Positions 12,251 to 13,660 of a stretch of DNA of 13,660 bases are shown piece after piece. The notes under the pieces are model-generated. The model did no database searches. It was not told the DNA's origin and saw nothing but the letters and a program-made list of their open reading frames with translations. How positions within the stretch are numbered: position 1 is the stretch's first letter; every line of letters begins with the position of its first letter. The stretch is from a bacterium (GTDB lineage: Bacteria > Bacteroidota > Bacteroidia > Cytophagales > Thermonemataceae): NCBI GenBank assembly GCA_025362415.1, contig JANYGM010000472.1, positions 1-13,660 on the forward strand, written 5' to 3'. The position numbers and the translations under genes were made by a program.

Positions 12251-13660
12251 TGTGTGGTATTGTTGCATACGTGGGCTACCGTCAAGCTGCTCCAATCATT
12301 ATTAGTGGTCTGAAAAGACTAGAATATAGAGGTTATGATAGCGCAGGCATTGCCTTGCTTAACGGAAAACTCAATGTTTATAAGAAAAAAGGGAAAGTTG
12401 CAGAACTAGAAAAACTTATCAAAGATGAAAATCTTACTAGCACTATTGGGATTGGGCATACTCGTTGGGCTACTCACGGTGAGCCAAATGATGCTAATGC
12501 ACACCCTCACTATTCTGCCAACAAAAATATGGCTATTATTCATAATGGCATCATAGAAAATTATGCATCTCTCAAACAAGATTTAATCAATAAAGGGCAT
12601 ATTTTTGATTCTGACACAGATTCAGAAGTGTTTATACATTTTATTGAAGATATTAAGGAAAAGGAAAATTGTTCTTTGGAAGAAGCAGTACGCCTTGCGC
12701 TTACCAAAATAGTGGGTGCTTATGCCATTGTTGTTATCTCCAAAGATAGTGATACTCAACTAATTGCAGCAAGAAAAGGTAGCCCTTTGGTGATTGGTGT
12801 AGGGAAAGATAACAAAGAATTTTTTTTAGCATCTGATGCCTCGCCTATTATTGAGTTCACCAATGAAGTTGTTTATATGAATGATTATGAAATTGCACTT
12901 ATCAAAGATAATACACTTTCTATAAAAACTATTGACAACAACGAAACTACACCTTACATTGAAACGCTAGATTTGGAACTTGAACAAATAGAAAAAGGTG
13001 GTTATCCCCATTTTATGCTTAAAGAAATTTTTGAGCAACCAACTTCTATTCGTGACGTGATGCGTGGGCGTGTCAATGCAGATATGAGTAATTTAGTAAT
13101 GGGTGGACTTATTGAGTACAAAAATCAGCTTATCAATGCACAACGCATTATTATTGTGGCTTGTGGTACTTCTTGGCACGCTGGACTTGTGGCAGAATAT
13201 ATTTTTGAAGAATTTACAAGAATCCCCGTTGAGGTAGAATATGCATCAGAATTTCGTTACAGAAATCCTATCATACGTGAAGGAGATGTACTTATTGCTA
13301 TTTCACAGTCAGGAGAAACGGCTGATACACTTGCCGCCATAGAACTTGCAAAATCAAAAGGAGCAACTATTTTTGGGGTTTGTAATGTCGTAGGCTCATC
13401 TATTGCACGTGCTACACACGCAGGGGCATATCTGCACGCAGGACCAGAAATAGGTGTAGCAAGTACAAAGGCATTTACGGCACAAGTGACTGTTTTGGCT
13501 ATGATTGCAATGGTGGTAGGACGTGCAAAAGGCACTTTAAATGAAACAAAATTTCACGAACTTTTGGCGGAACTAGAAACAATGCCTACAAAAATAGCTA
13601 AAGCACTCAAAGCAGACGACCAAATACAGAAAATAGCCAATGAGTTTAAAGATGCAAGTA
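12250..13660 (+). CDS. glmS: Glutamine-fructose-6-phosphate aminotransferase (isomerizing), 3'-truncated by the window
   Basis: The frame opens MCGIVAYVGYRQAAP and stays open to the window end (470 codons of about 610). Cys2, exposed after Met removal, is the glutaminase nucleophile. The GATase domain shows LEYRGYDSAGIAL, GIGHTRWATHGEPNDANAHP and the HNGIIENY stretch. The first SIS domain has ACGTSWHAG (304-312), SQSGETADT (352-360) and ASTKAFTAQ (404-412), which bind the sugar phosphate. It makes glucosamine-6-P from fructose-6-P and glutamine, the committed step to UDP-GlcNAc for peptidoglycan and lipid-linked glycans. CATCTTTG at 12210-12217 (one mismatch to TANNTTTG) is a possible -7 element 32 nt upstream. 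No glmS ribozyme-like leader is seen. The C-terminal SIS domain lies off the right edge. Confidence 0.97.
   Translation, partial: MCGIVAYVGYRQAAPIIISGLKRLEYRGYDSAGIALLNGKLNVYKKKGKVAELEKLIKDENLTSTIGIGHTRWATHGEPNDANAHPHYSANKNMAIIHNGIIENYASLKQDLINKGHIFDSDTDSEVFIHFIEDIKEKENCSLEEAVRLALTKIVGAYAIVVISKDSDTQLIAARKGSPLVIGVGKDNKEFFLASDASPIIEFTNEVVYMNDYEIALIKDNTLSIKTIDNNETTPYIETLDLELEQIEKGGYPHFMLKEIFEQPTSIRDVMRGRVNADMSNLVMGGLIEYKNQLINAQRIIIVACGTSWHAGLVAEYIFEEFTRIPVEVEYASEFRYRNPIIREGDVLIAISQSGETADTLAAIELAKSKGATIFGVCNVVGSSIARATHAGAYLHAGPEIGVASTKAFTAQVTVLAMIAMVVGRAKGTLNETKFHELLAELETMPTKIAKALKADDQIQKIANEFKDAS

Overview
The window looks like chromosomal DNA of a low-GC Bacteroidetes bacterium, most likely of the Cytophagales (Flexibacter/Bernardetia-like). 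Three things point there: a DUF4270 lipoprotein sits between a short glycogen-synthase-like gene and glmS; several promoters fit the Bacteroidetes consensus (TTG, about 19 nt, TANNTTTG); and ribosome-binding sites are A-rich rather than Shine-Dalgarno-like. The genus is an inference.

Positions 1-2976 form an accessory, repeat-rich island with every gene on the minus strand. In transcription order it holds a DUF6934 gene interrupted by a one-base frameshift at an A7 tract, a 59-residue companion ORF, an antitoxin/toxin pair (RelE/ParE-like toxin), a T5orf172/GIY-YIG-type protein, and the remains of an S8 (subtilisin-like) protease that runs off the left edge. The DUF6934 pair lies between two about 93% identical 73-74 nt repeats. 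Outside these are two about 92% identical 90-nt copies of the 3' end of the wecA-like gene, one native and one an orphan. The end of the wecA-like gene therefore looks like an insertion or recombination site.

Positions 2977-6664 (minus strand) hold an envelope polysaccharide and membrane block: an MraY/WecA-family phosphoglycosyltransferase, a polyprenyl-phosphate sugar phosphotransferase (WcaJ-like) and the flotillin-like protein FloA. The two transferases would start lipid-linked glycan synthesis at the inner membrane.

Positions 7009-13660 (plus strand) hold anmK (anhydro-MurNAc kinase, cell-wall recycling), a small lipoprotein of unknown function, an O-methyltransferase of the YrrM/TrmR type, a glycogen-synthase-like protein reduced to its N-terminal domain, a DUF4270 lipoprotein overlapping it by 17 nt, and glmS (cut by the right edge). 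GlmS supplies glucosamine-6-P and AnmK recycles amino sugars, so both touch the UDP-GlcNAc pool that WecA-type enzymes use.

A recurrent feature is a set of degenerate intergenic repeats built mostly on 7-nt periods (4131-4164, 5565-5653, 6870-6903, 8194-8237, 8885-8923 and, as 7+8 nt units, 12053-12207). Several are paired as inverted arms that would fold into long hairpins. They recall the short tandemly repeated repetitive (STRR) sequences of cyanobacteria and are the most unusual structural theme here. The best lead for a little-described system is the DUF6934/59-residue cassette with its in-frame slippery heptamer and its flanking repeats.
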